Below, in pieces: positions 9,067 through 17,042 of a stretch of 64,000 nt of DNA; positions within the stretch are counted from its first letter, which is position 1, and each line of letters starts with the position of its first letter. The stretch lies in the NCBI RefSeq assembly GCF_040270295.1, contig NZ_JBELOE010000239.1. One strand, given 5' to 3'. The notes under the pieces were generated by a model. That model was given only the letters and a program-made list of their open reading frames with translations. It ran no database searches and was not told the origin of the DNA. The stretch comes from Catenovulum sediminis. GTDB taxonomy: Bacteria > Pseudomonadota > Gammaproteobacteria > Enterobacterales > Alteromonadaceae. The translations under genes were made by a program, and so were the position numbers.

Positions 9067-10065
9067 ATGACTATTAAAGTAGGTATTAATGGTTTCGGTC
9101 GTATTGGCCGTTTCGTTTTTCGCGCATCAGTAGAACGTGACGATGTTGAAGTTGTTGGTATCAATGACTTGATCGATGTCGAATACATGGCTTACATGCT
9201 GAAGTACGACTCTACTCACGGTCGTTTTAAAGGTGAAGTTGAAGTTAAAGACGGAAACTTAATTGTTAACGGTAAATCAGTACGTGTGACAGCAGAGCGT
9301 AACCCAGCAGACTTAAAATGGGATGCAATTGGTGCAGATGTTGTTGTGGAATCAACTGGCTTATTCTTAACGGATGAAACTGCTCGTAAACATATCGAAG
9401 CTGGCGCTAAAAAAGTAGTTATGTCTGCTCCTTCTAAAGATGCAACACCTATGTTTGTTTGTGGCGTTAACTTGGATGCATATGAAGGTCAAGATATCGT
9501 TTCTAATGCTTCGTGTACGACCAACTGTTTAGCACCATTAGCTAAAGTATTAAACGACAAATGGGGTATTAAAGACGGTCTAATGACAACGGTGCATGCT
9601 ACAACTGCAACGCAAAAAACAGTAGATGGTCCTTCAGTTAAAGACTGGCGTGGTGGTCGTGGTGCTGGCCAAAACATTATCCCATCATCAACAGGTGCAG
9701 CCAAAGCCGTGGGTAAAGTTATTCCGGCATTGAACGGTAAATTAACGGGTATGGCATTCCGTGTTCCAACACCTGACGTTTCTGTTGTTGATTTAACAGT
9801 TAACCTTGAGAAACCAGCTACTTATGAAGAAATCTGTGCTGAAATGAAAGCAGCTTCTGAAGGTGCGTTGAAAGGTATTTTAGGTTACACAGAAGATGAT
9901 GTCGTATCAAATGACTTTATCGGTGAGACTTGTACTTCTGTATTTGATGCTAAAGCAGGCATTGCTTTAACAGATACGTTTGTAAAAGTTGTTTCTTGGT
10001 ACGATAACGAAATTGGTTATTCAAACAAAGTATTAGACTTAGTCGCTCATATCGCGAAAAACTAA
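9067..10065 (+). CDS. gapA: Type I glyceraldehyde-3-phosphate dehydrogenase
   Basis: Converts glyceraldehyde-3-phosphate to 1,3-bisphosphoglycerate with NAD, feeding lower glycolysis from the ED aldolase step. 332 residues, standard length. The NAD-binding NGFGRIGR is at residues 8-15, the catalytic Cys150 sits in SNASCTTNCLAP, and the catalytic His follows in TTVHATTATQ. Residues GINDLID after the second strand suit NAD rather than NADP. AGGA precedes the ATG by 6 bases. A bidirectional terminator follows about 20 bases after the stop, so the gene is probably monocistronic. Confidence 0.98.
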   Translation: MTIKVGINGFGRIGRFVFRASVERDDVEVVGINDLIDVEYMAYMLKYDSTHGRFKGEVEVKDGNLIVNGKSVRVTAERNPADLKWDAIGADVVVESTGLFLTDETARKHIEAGAKKVVMSAPSKDATPMFVCGVNLDAYEGQDIVSNASCTTNCLAPLAKVLNDKWGIKDGLMTTVHATTATQKTVDGPSVKDWRGGRGAGQNIIPSSTGAAKAVGKVIPALNGKLTGMAFRVPTPDVSVVDLTVNLEKPATYEEICAEMKAASEGALKGILGYTEDDVVSNDFIGETCTSVFDAKAGIALTDTFVKVVSWYDNEIGYSNKVLDLVAHIAKN

Positions 10066-10084
10066 GGCTAGCTTTCATAGAATG

Positions 10085-10115
10085 AAAAAGCCCTCTTTAA
10101 TAGAGGGCTTTTTTA
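10085..10115. terminator. Bidirectional terminator between gapA and eda
   Basis: Stem AAAGCCCTCT (10087-10096) with AGAGGGCTTT (10102-10111), a 5-base loop and T and A tracts on either side. It ends gapA and could also stop minus-strand transcripts from the ED operon. Confidence 0.9.
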
Positions 10116-10144
10116 TATCTAGGTTTTTTCTTTAGCCAAACTTT

Positions 10145-10174
10145 AAAAATAAGAGGAATCTCCCCCTCTTATTT
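10145..10174 (-). terminator. Terminator of the zwf-eda operon
   Basis: 10-bp stem AAATAAGAGG (10147-10156) with CCTCTTATTT (10165-10174); on the minus strand it runs into TTTTT. It sits just beyond the eda stop. Confidence 0.75.
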
Positions 10175-10180
10175 GCCCAT

Positions 10181-10819
10181 TTAGCTTTGTGATGCTGCTT
10201 TTGCTAGCTCTGTGATTTTTTTCCAATCACCTGCCTCTACTGCATCTTGTGGAACTAACCATGAACCGCCAGCACAACGAACATTAGGTAAGGCTAAATA
10301 ATCTTGCAGATTCTTTGGGCTAATACCACCTGTTGGACAGAAATTGATATGCGGGAATGGACCACCTATAGATTTAAGTGCATTCACACCACCATTCGCT
10401 TCGGCCGGGAAGAATTTGAAACTGTCATATCCGTGCTCAATACCAACCATCAATTCTGAGATAGTTGCAATACCTGGAATTAAAGCTGTTTTACTCTTAT
10501 TAGCAGCCTCTAGCAAGTCAGGTGTCAAACCTGGGCTAATCGCGAATTTTGCACCATTATCTTCGACTGCTTGTAATTGCTGAGCATTGATAACCGTGCC
10601 CGCACCAGTAATTGCTTCAGGTAACTTTTCAGAGATGAGTTTTATCGCATCTAAGGCACATTCAGTACGCAAGGTAATTTCTAATACACGAATACCACCT
10701 TCTAACAAAGCTTCTGCAACTGGAAGTGCATGTTCTAATTTCTGAAAAACTAAAACAGGTACAACCTTGCCGGCGTTCATCACGTCAAGCGGTTGCATAG
10801 ACCAATTTCTTGTTGTCAT
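10181..10819 (-). CDS. eda: KDPG/KHG aldolase (Entner-Doudoroff)
   Basis: Splits 2-keto-3-deoxy-6-phosphogluconate into pyruvate and glyceraldehyde-3-phosphate through a Schiff base. 212 residues, the family norm. The active-site Glu47 and Arg51 are in LEITLRTE, and the Schiff-base Lys135 is in SFKFFPAEANGG; the phosphate-binding CPTGGIS stretch is also present. Last gene of the zwf-pgl-edd-glk-eda operon, 17 bases after the glk stop and followed by a terminator. Confidence 0.97.
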   Translation of the reverse strand: MTTRNWSMQPLDVMNAGKVVPVLVFQKLEHALPVAEALLEGGIRVLEITLRTECALDAIKLISEKLPEAITGAGTVINAQQLQAVEDNGAKFAISPGLTPDLLEAANKSKTALIPGIATISELMVGIEHGYDSFKFFPAEANGGVNALKSIGGPFPHINFCPTGGISPKNLQDYLALPNVRCAGGSWLVPQDAVEAGDWKKITELAKAASQS

Positions 10820-10836
10820 ATTTGTAAACCTTTAAT

Positions 10837-11781
10837 TTAATTCTGAGCAATATAGGCTGCAGCGCCTAATAGGCCAGGTTGCTCTTCCGTGACTATATAT
10901 ACGGGAATCGACTTGTTTAATTTTTCAAAACGCCCTTTCGATTCAAATCGTTGGCGGAAGCCACTTTGTTTTACATAATCGATAAAACGAGGAACAATTC
11001 CGCCTGCAATATACACACCGCCTTGCGTAAGTAGATTAAGCGCTAAATTGCCACCAAAACTGCCCATAGTTTCGCAAAACATATCCAGCGTGCGTTTACA
11101 AAGTTTGCATTCACCTTTAATGGCTTTGTCAGTGATTTCTGAAGGCTCTAAAGCTTTAATCTCAGCATCATTGATATGCGCTAATGCACGATAAATATTT
11201 GCAATGCCCTGCCCAGAGATTATGCGCTCAGCAGAAACGTGTCCAAGTTCATTTGCTAAGAACTTAAGCACTTGCGCTTCTTCATCGTTATTGGTTGCAA
11301 AATCAACGTGACCACCTTCACCGGGTAAAGGAATCCATTTGCCCGAAACAGGCACTACATGGGCAACACCAAGTCCGGTACCCGCACCATATACTGCTAT
11401 CGGCTTACCAGACACAACTGTTTCGCCGCCCAGTTGTACTTTCTGATCATCTGCCAAAAACGGTACCGACAAAGCAATCGCTGTAAAGTCATTAATGACA
11501 TGCAAAGCTTCAACACCCAATTCTTTCTGACTTTCTTTAATCGAAAAAGACCAGGAGTGATTTGTCATGGTTATCTGATCACCAGATACCGGACAAGCTA
11601 TTGCTAAACAGACATGTGTTGGCTGAGCACACCCAGTATCATTTAAATACGCCTGGATGGTTGCAACAGGTGATGCATAATCTGTTACTTTATATTTTCT
11701 AATCTCACTGATGTTGTTTACGCCATGCGTTTGCGCAATGCGCATATTGGTTCCACCAATATCGGCAACTATTTTCGTCAT
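10837..11781 (-). CDS. glk: Glucokinase
   Basis: Phosphorylates glucose with ATP to glucose-6-phosphate, the substrate of Zwf. 314 residues, close to the 321-residue E. coli Glk. The N-terminal phosphate loop VADIGGTNMRIA, the GAGTGLGVAHV segment and the EGGHVDFA motif are seen, with a C-terminal GGIVPRF adenosine segment. It lies between edd (5 bases after that stop) and eda, so glucose from maltodextrins or import would be fed straight into the ED pathway. HexR regulons of marine gammaproteobacteria often include glk (established knowledge). Confidence 0.95.
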   Translation of the reverse strand: MTKIVADIGGTNMRIAQTHGVNNISEIRKYKVTDYASPVATIQAYLNDTGCAQPTHVCLAIACPVSGDQITMTNHSWSFSIKESQKELGVEALHVINDFTAIALSVPFLADDQKVQLGGETVVSGKPIAVYGAGTGLGVAHVVPVSGKWIPLPGEGGHVDFATNNDEEAQVLKFLANELGHVSAERIISGQGIANIYRALAHINDAEIKALEPSEITDKAIKGECKLCKRTLDMFCETMGSFGGNLALNLLTQGGVYIAGGIVPRFIDYVKQSGFRQRFESKGRFEKLNKSIPVYIVTEEQPGLLGAAAYIAQN

Positions 11782-11786
11782 TTATT

Positions 11787-13607
11787 CTAGTCCTGATAAA
11801 ATAAGCTACATGCACCTTCTTCGGCACCAGTCATTCTTGATCTTAAAGCACCAAAAAACTCTCGTCCCATACCAACTCTCTCACTTTCTACAAGCGAAGG
11901 TTTAGCATTTTCACGACTTGCAAGTACATCTGGCTCAACTAACAATTCAACTTTGCCCTTCTCAGAATCGATTAGGATCAAGTCACCTTCTTCAACTTTG
12001 GCTAATAAACCACCGTCGATAGCTTCAGGTGTCATATGAATTGCTGCCGGAACTTTACCAGATGCACCAGACATACGACCATCAGTTACCAATGCAACTT
12101 TCTGACCTCTGTCTTGCAATACGCCAAGTGGTGGTGTTAATTTGTGCAGCTCAGGCATACCAATGGCTTTAGGACCTTGGAAACGAACTACAGCAACAAA
12201 ATCACCTTCTAGCTTACCGTCCTTGAACGCTTTTTCTAATTCGTGCTGACTTTCGAACACGCGAGCTGGTGCAGTAAATGCGACATCTCCCTCAGGCAAT
12301 GAAGATGTTTTCATTACGCTACGTCCTAAATTACCTTGCAGTAACTGTAAGCCACCATGAGATTTAAATGGTTTTGCTGCACTTGCGATAATCGTTTTAT
12401 CTTTAGACTTTGAAGGCTCACTGACCCATTCAAGCTCACCATCGTTTAAAACTGGGGTTTTTGTGTATTTTTCAAGCCCTTGACCACAAATTGTATGCAC
12501 ATCATTGTGAATAATATCTGCGTCTAAAAGTTCTTTAAATAATACAGACATACCGCCAGCATGGTGGAATTGGTTAATATCGGCAGAGCCATTTGGATAA
12601 ATACGCGTTAACAAAGGCGTTGCATTAGATAAATCAGAGAAGTCAGTCCAATCTACTATAATGCCAGCGGCTCTTGCCATAGCAACCAAGTGCATGGTGT
12701 GGTTAGTCGAACCACCTGTTGCTAGTAACGCAATAATACCGTTAATAACCGATTTTTCATCAACAACCTTGGAAATCGGTGTGTAATTAGTTCCCAAGTG
12801 CGTTATTCTTGTTGATTGTTTCGCGGCAGCTCGCGTTAACGCTCTTCTCAATGATGATTCTGTTTCAACAAATGAAGAACCTGGTAGATGCAAGCCCATC
12901 ATTTCAACCACTAACTGGTTGCTGTTGGCTGTACCATAAAAAGTACATGTTCCCGGCGAGTGGTAAGATGCGGATTCAGATTCTAAAAGTGCATCTTCGC
13001 CAATTTTACCTTCTGCATATAACATACGAACTCTGGTTTTTTCAGAGTTCGGGATACCTGAAGGCATAGGCCCAGCGGGGATAAATACAAACGGCAAGTG
13101 ACCAAATGAAAGCGATGCCATAACCAAACCGGGTACGATCTTATCGCAAATACCCAGCATTAAAGCACCGTCAAACATGTTATGAGACAGCCCGATACAG
13201 GATGCCATTGCTATCACGTCTCGACTCAAAAGGCTTAGGTCCATTCCTGGTTGCCCTTGCGTCACACCGTCACACATAGCGGGTACACCGCCGGCAACCT
13301 GAGCGACACTACCAGTTTCCGCAATTGCTTCTTTAATAATTTTCGGATAATGCTCATATGGTTGATGAGCAGATAGCATGTCGTTATATGAGGTGATAAT
13401 ACCAATATTGGCTTTATTAAATTGCTTTAGTGTGTTTTTTTCGTTTTTGGCACAAGCGGCATAGCCATGTGCCAAATTACCGCAGGATAATACTTCTCGA
13501 TGCGGGCCTTTAATACGGGCACGTTCAACTTTATCGAGATACGCTTTACGCGTATCTCGGCTACGTTCAATTACTCGTTCTGTTACTTCCTGCACTATGG
13601 AGTTCAT
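11787..13607 (-). CDS. edd: 6-phosphogluconate dehydratase
   Basis: Dehydrates 6-phosphogluconate to KDPG; an iron-sulfur IlvD/Edd-family enzyme. 606 residues, typical. Conserved stretches include AGGVPAMCDGVTQGQPGM and GNLGRSVMKTSS, with DGRMSGASGKVPAAIHMTPEA near the C-terminus; iron-sulfur Cys ligands are expected in the CDGVTQG, CDK and TICGQG regions. AGGAGA precedes the ATG by 10 bases. It sits 18 bases after pgl and 5 bases before glk, inside the ED operon. The family also contains dihydroxyacid dehydratase (IlvD), but operon context and Edd-type motifs decide for Edd. Confidence 0.97.
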   Translation of the reverse strand: MNSIVQEVTERVIERSRDTRKAYLDKVERARIKGPHREVLSCGNLAHGYAACAKNEKNTLKQFNKANIGIITSYNDMLSAHQPYEHYPKIIKEAIAETGSVAQVAGGVPAMCDGVTQGQPGMDLSLLSRDVIAMASCIGLSHNMFDGALMLGICDKIVPGLVMASLSFGHLPFVFIPAGPMPSGIPNSEKTRVRMLYAEGKIGEDALLESESASYHSPGTCTFYGTANSNQLVVEMMGLHLPGSSFVETESSLRRALTRAAAKQSTRITHLGTNYTPISKVVDEKSVINGIIALLATGGSTNHTMHLVAMARAAGIIVDWTDFSDLSNATPLLTRIYPNGSADINQFHHAGGMSVLFKELLDADIIHNDVHTICGQGLEKYTKTPVLNDGELEWVSEPSKSKDKTIIASAAKPFKSHGGLQLLQGNLGRSVMKTSSLPEGDVAFTAPARVFESQHELEKAFKDGKLEGDFVAVVRFQGPKAIGMPELHKLTPPLGVLQDRGQKVALVTDGRMSGASGKVPAAIHMTPEAIDGGLLAKVEEGDLILIDSEKGKVELLVEPDVLASRENAKPSLVESERVGMGREFFGALRSRMTGAEEGACSLFYQD

Positions 13608-13625
13608 AGAGTGTTTGTCTCCTGC

Positions 13626-14315
13626 TTATTTAGCAGCCCAGACGACTTCGACAGGTGTATTATTTTGCTTCACAATTGCTCTAATCGGCATTTCTGAAAC
13701 TTGCTCACCAGCGAGTGCTTTATCGAGTACAGCCTTTTTGCTTTCACCAACCAAATGTACAAATATTTGTTGGCTATTCAAAAGTGACTTCAACGTCAAT
13801 GACATACGTTCATGTGGCGCAGTAGTCGGCTGAACTGCAATACACACTTCTTCTGAAGTTAAACCTTGTTGAATTTGCTCTGAACACGGGAATAAAGATG
13901 CTGTATGACCATCTTCACCCATCCCCAAAATCAATACATCAATTGGGAAAGATAGTTTTTGCAGGTTAGCTTCAACTGAAGGCTCTGCGCCAAACGCACT
14001 TTCTTCTGATGTTTTCAATTCAACAAAGGTTGCGTCCGCAGCTTTGTTTTGAATTAAATTATTTAATACTAAAGCAGTATTGCTTGCTTCGTGATTTTTA
14101 TCAACCCAACGTTCGTCGGCAAGCGTAATCGCAACTTTATTCCATGCGATATCCGCTTGAGATAATTTTTGGAAAAACGGCAATGGTGTACGGCCACCCG
14201 ACACCACCAAACTAGCTCTTCCATTTTTTTCTATAGCAGCACTGAGTAAGCCTGCAACTCTTTCAGCAAAGTTTTCATTTAGATCATTGCTCGAGTTAAA
14301 TTCGGTAAATTGCAT
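13626..14315 (-). CDS. pgl: 6-phosphogluconolactonase (DevB/SOL type)
   Basis: Hydrolyses 6-phosphogluconolactone to 6-phosphogluconate, linking Zwf to both Edd and Gnd. The family signature appears as LVVSGGRTPLPFFQKL near the N-terminus and ILGMGEDGHTASLFP in the middle. An in-frame ATG at 14342 overlaps the zwf end, but the ATG at 14315 has AAGGAT 9 bases upstream and gives a normal 229-residue protein starting MQFTEFNSSND, so I chose it. It begins 17 bases after the zwf stop. It is unrelated to the beta-propeller lactonase of E. coli. Confidence 0.94.
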   Translation of the reverse strand: MQFTEFNSSNDLNENFAERVAGLLSAAIEKNGRASLVVSGGRTPLPFFQKLSQADIAWNKVAITLADERWVDKNHEASNTALVLNNLIQNKAADATFVELKTSEESAFGAEPSVEANLQKLSFPIDVLILGMGEDGHTASLFPCSEQIQQGLTSEEVCIAVQPTTAPHERMSLTLKSLLNSQQIFVHLVGESKKAVLDKALAGEQVSEMPIRAIVKQNNTPVEVVWAAK

Positions 14316-14332
14316 GTTAAAATCCTTATTAT

Positions 14333-15796
14333 TTAATCCCACTCTCGTTCATCTTTAGCCATCAACAATGCCGACGCTTCTGGCCCCCAAGTACCTGCTG
14401 GGTAAGGTTTAGGTTTATCATTGGTTTCTTCCCAAGCTTGGAAAATACCATCAACCCAAGACCATGCGGCTTCGACTTCATCTCGGCGAACGAATAAAGA
14501 CTGATTACCTAACAATGCTTCTAACAATAATCGCTCATAAGCATCCGCTATGCGTTGGTCTTTGAAAGCCTCAGAGAAACTCAAATCAAGTTTAGTTTCC
14601 TGAAGATTCATATGGTCATCTAATCCAGGGACCTTATTTAACATCTGGAACTCAACACCTTCACGAGGCTGCATACGAATTGTCAACACGTTAGCAGGTA
14701 ATGTCCCAAAGCTCTCTTTAAAAATATTGTGTGGCATATTTTTAAAGTGAATGACAATTTCTGTCAACTTTTCCGGCATTCTCTTACCGGTGCGCAAATA
14801 AAATGGCACACCAGACCATCGCCAGTTATCAATATCTACTCGCAATGCGACAAAAGATTCAGTATTACTTTCAGTGTTCGCACCCTCTTCTTCTAGATAT
14901 CCAGGTACAGCTTTGCCACCAATAACGCCGGCTGTATATTGTCCACGAACCGTTTTTTCTGCAACATTTTCTTTAGTAATAGGTCGAAGACACTTCATTA
15001 CTCGAAGCTTTTCGTCACGGACACTGTTTGCATCTAGGCTGACAGGCGGGTTCATAGCAACTAAGCTTAAAACCTGAAGCAAATGGTTTTGTACCATGTC
15101 ACGCATTTGGCCTGCATCATCAAAATAACCCCAGCGACCTTCAATACCAACTTCTTCGGCCACAGTAATTTGTACGTGGTCGATACAGTTATGATCCCAG
15201 TTTGAGGCAAATAATGAATTAGCGAATCTAAGTGCTAATAAATTTAAAGTGGTTTCTTTACCAAGATAGTGGTCGATGCGATAAGTTTGGTCTTCATTGA
15301 AAAACTCGGCAACTTGATCATTGATCACTTTAGACGATTCTAAATCGTGACCAATTGGTTTTTCTAAAACGACACGCGTTTCATTATTGATTAAACCGGC
15401 AGCATTTAAACCCTTACAAATAGAGCCAAAGATAGACGGTGGTGTTGAGAAATAATTCACCATTACTCTATTTTCTTGGTCAACAAGATCTTTTAACGCG
15501 GCATAAGCGTCTAAATTGCGCATGTCTATCATGCAATAATCTAACTTAGCCATAAAGCGCTGCCAAGTCACTTTACATACATCTTCTTTCATAAATGTAT
15601 GTAATGCCTCTTCAACTAAACTCACGTATTCAGCTTGCGACATTTCATGACGTGCAACACCAATGATTCTAGTCTGTGGGTCTAACAACCCTGATTTTTC
15701 TAATTGAAATAATGACGGTAATAATTTACGGCGTGCCAAGTCCCCTTTGGTGCCGAATAAAACTAGATCGCATGGCTTATTTGATTGCGAGACCAT
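14333..15796 (-). CDS. zwf: Glucose-6-phosphate 1-dehydrogenase
   Basis: Oxidises glucose-6-phosphate to the lactone with NADP, the entry to the ED and pentose phosphate routes. 487 residues, the standard length. The nucleotide-binding GTKGDLARRK is at residues 15-24 and the active-site signature RIDHYLGKE at 173-181; EKPIGHD is also conserved. The ATG is preceded by GGGGAG at 5 bases, a strong site for the first gene of the operon. Transcribed divergently from hexR, and two HexR-like operators lie in the shared gap, so induction by KDPG through HexR is very likely. Confidence 0.98.
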   Translation of the reverse strand: MVSQSNKPCDLVLFGTKGDLARRKLLPSLFQLEKSGLLDPQTRIIGVARHEMSQAEYVSLVEEALHTFMKEDVCKVTWQRFMAKLDYCMIDMRNLDAYAALKDLVDQENRVMVNYFSTPPSIFGSICKGLNAAGLINNETRVVLEKPIGHDLESSKVINDQVAEFFNEDQTYRIDHYLGKETTLNLLALRFANSLFASNWDHNCIDHVQITVAEEVGIEGRWGYFDDAGQMRDMVQNHLLQVLSLVAMNPPVSLDANSVRDEKLRVMKCLRPITKENVAEKTVRGQYTAGVIGGKAVPGYLEEEGANTESNTESFVALRVDIDNWRWSGVPFYLRTGKRMPEKLTEIVIHFKNMPHNIFKESFGTLPANVLTIRMQPREGVEFQMLNKVPGLDDHMNLQETKLDLSFSEAFKDQRIADAYERLLLEALLGNQSLFVRRDEVEAAWSWVDGIFQAWEETNDKPKPYPAGTWGPEASALLMAKDEREWD

Positions 15797-15949
15797 GTTT
15801 GCTCCCCGTTTAAGTCGTGTGGATATTAATTTTACCAGAAGCGCCTAAGCGCAATTTAAGCGCGGTATTGAACACCAAAAAACATATTTTTACAACTCAC
15901 TAGACGTGCAACAGACTGCGAATACGTATTCAACCGTTTTATAATCTGT

Positions 15950-15955
15950 ATTGTA
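15950..15955 (-). promoter_or_regulatory. Candidate -10 of the zwf promoter
   Basis: TACAAT on the minus strand, about 155 bases upstream of the zwf ATG. The position 17 bases further upstream falls inside the first HexR-like operator (15964-15978), so a bound regulator would cover the -35 region. No good -35 hexamer is seen there. Confidence 0.35.
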
Positions 15956-15963
15956 CCGGAAAA

Positions 15964-15978
15964 TGTAGTTGAATTACA
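15964..15978. promoter_or_regulatory. HexR operator candidate 1
   Basis: TGTAGTTGAATTACA matches the known HexR palindrome (TGTAAT, three bases, ATTACA) with one mismatch. It lies between the divergent zwf and hexR genes, next to a -10-like TACAAT for zwf. HexR is a KDPG-responsive regulator of central carbon genes in Shewanella and relatives (established knowledge). Confidence 0.8.
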
Positions 15979-16003
15979 TAATAATATAAAAATTGTGTTA
16001 TTT

Positions 16004-16018
16004 TGTAGTTAAATTACG
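16004..16018. promoter_or_regulatory. HexR operator candidate 2
   Basis: TGTAGTTAAATTACG, a second near-match to the HexR palindrome, 40 bases centre to centre from the first and 62 bases before the hexR ATG. The spacing is close to four helical turns, so both sites would face the same side of the DNA. Placement suggests autoregulation. Confidence 0.7.
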
Positions 16019-16079
16019 ACCAAGCATCAGGCATAATAGATTTTTTATACGAATATTATTACGCCAGTTGGTAACCAGT

Positions 16080-16937
16080 ATGAATATTTTGGAACAAATC
16101 GCTCTAAATCAACATACCTTTAGTAAATCAGAACGCAAAGTAGCAGAAGTAATAATGTCGGCACCACAAAGTGCGATGCACAGTAGTATCGCAACTTTAG
16201 CAAAAGCAGCTGACGTGAGTGAACCGACTGTAAATCGATTCTGTCGACGCATGAATACCAAAGGGTTTCCCGATTTTAAACTGCACTTGGCGCAATGTCT
16301 TGCTAGCGGGACGCCTTATTTAAACAGGCATGTTGACGAAGCAGATGGTCCAGATGCATATTCATCTAAAATTTTTGATTCAACCAAGGCAGCGCTTGAA
16401 ACGGCAAGGCAACACCTTGATACCGTCAGCATAAACAGAGCGGTTGATATTTTAACTCAAGCCAAAAAAATTTCGTTTTTTGGTTTAGGTGCATCTGCTG
16501 CGGTTGCTCACGATGCTCAAAATAAGTTTTTCAGGTTTAATGTACCTGTCATTTGTTTTGACGATGTTTTAATGCAGCGAATGAGCTGTATTAATAGTTC
16601 TGAAGGCGAAGTTGTCGTTTTTATTTCACATACAGGACGAACTAAAAGCCATGTAGAAAGTGCCGCATTGGCAAGAGGAAACGATGCTACTGTCATTGGA
16701 ATTACAGATGCAACGAGTCCTTTAGCACACGAGTGTAATCTCGTGTTATCATTAGAAGTTAGCGAAGACACTGATTTGTATATGCCAATGTCTTCAAGAA
16801 TAGCTCAATTAGTCCTGGTCGACATATTAGCGACCGGTTTTACTTTGAGGCGCGGGAGCAAGTTTCGTGAAAACCTGCGTCGAGTAAAAGATGGCTTGAA
16901 AGAATCCAGATATAATAAAGGAATGAGAGATCACTAA
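16080..16937 (+). CDS. hexR: HexR, RpiR-family regulator of central carbon metabolism
   Basis: 285 residues with the RpiR layout: an N-terminal winged-helix domain (about 1-77, SKSERKVAEVIMSAPQ and the recognition helix DVSEPTVNRFCRRM) and a C-terminal SIS sugar-phosphate domain (about 120-250, with FFGLGASAAVAHDAQNKFFR and ISHTGRTKSHVE). An upstream in-frame start at 15993 would read through the second operator; the ATG at 16080 gives the standard HexR start MNILEQIALNQ and is preferred. Divergent from the ED operon it should control. HexR binds KDPG, which relieves its effect on DNA (family knowledge). Confidence 0.94.
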   Translation: MNILEQIALNQHTFSKSERKVAEVIMSAPQSAMHSSIATLAKAADVSEPTVNRFCRRMNTKGFPDFKLHLAQCLASGTPYLNRHVDEADGPDAYSSKIFDSTKAALETARQHLDTVSINRAVDILTQAKKISFFGLGASAAVAHDAQNKFFRFNVPVICFDDVLMQRMSCINSSEGEVVVFISHTGRTKSHVESAALARGNDATVIGITDATSPLAHECNLVLSLEVSEDTDLYMPMSSRIAQLVLVDILATGFTLRRGSKFRENLRRVKDGLKESRYNKGMRDH

Positions 16938-16982
16938 TTTGTTATGTCATCAATGTTTAACTAATCATCTGAGGTAATTCAG

Positions 16983-16988
16983 TATAAT
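16983..16988 (+). promoter_or_regulatory. Candidate -10 for pykA
   Basis: A perfect TATAAT 55 bases upstream of the pykA ATG, without a convincing -35. There is no terminator between hexR and pykA, so readthrough from hexR is also possible. Confidence 0.35.
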
Positions 16989-17042
16989 TTCATCAGATGT
17001 TAATTTATCCCACACACTATCGCATATTTGGGAGCCAAGCGA

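Noticed and set aside
15993..16079. Longer hexR reading frame starting at 15993
   Set aside because: It would cover the second operator and add residues unlike any HexR; the ATG at 16080 gives the family start.
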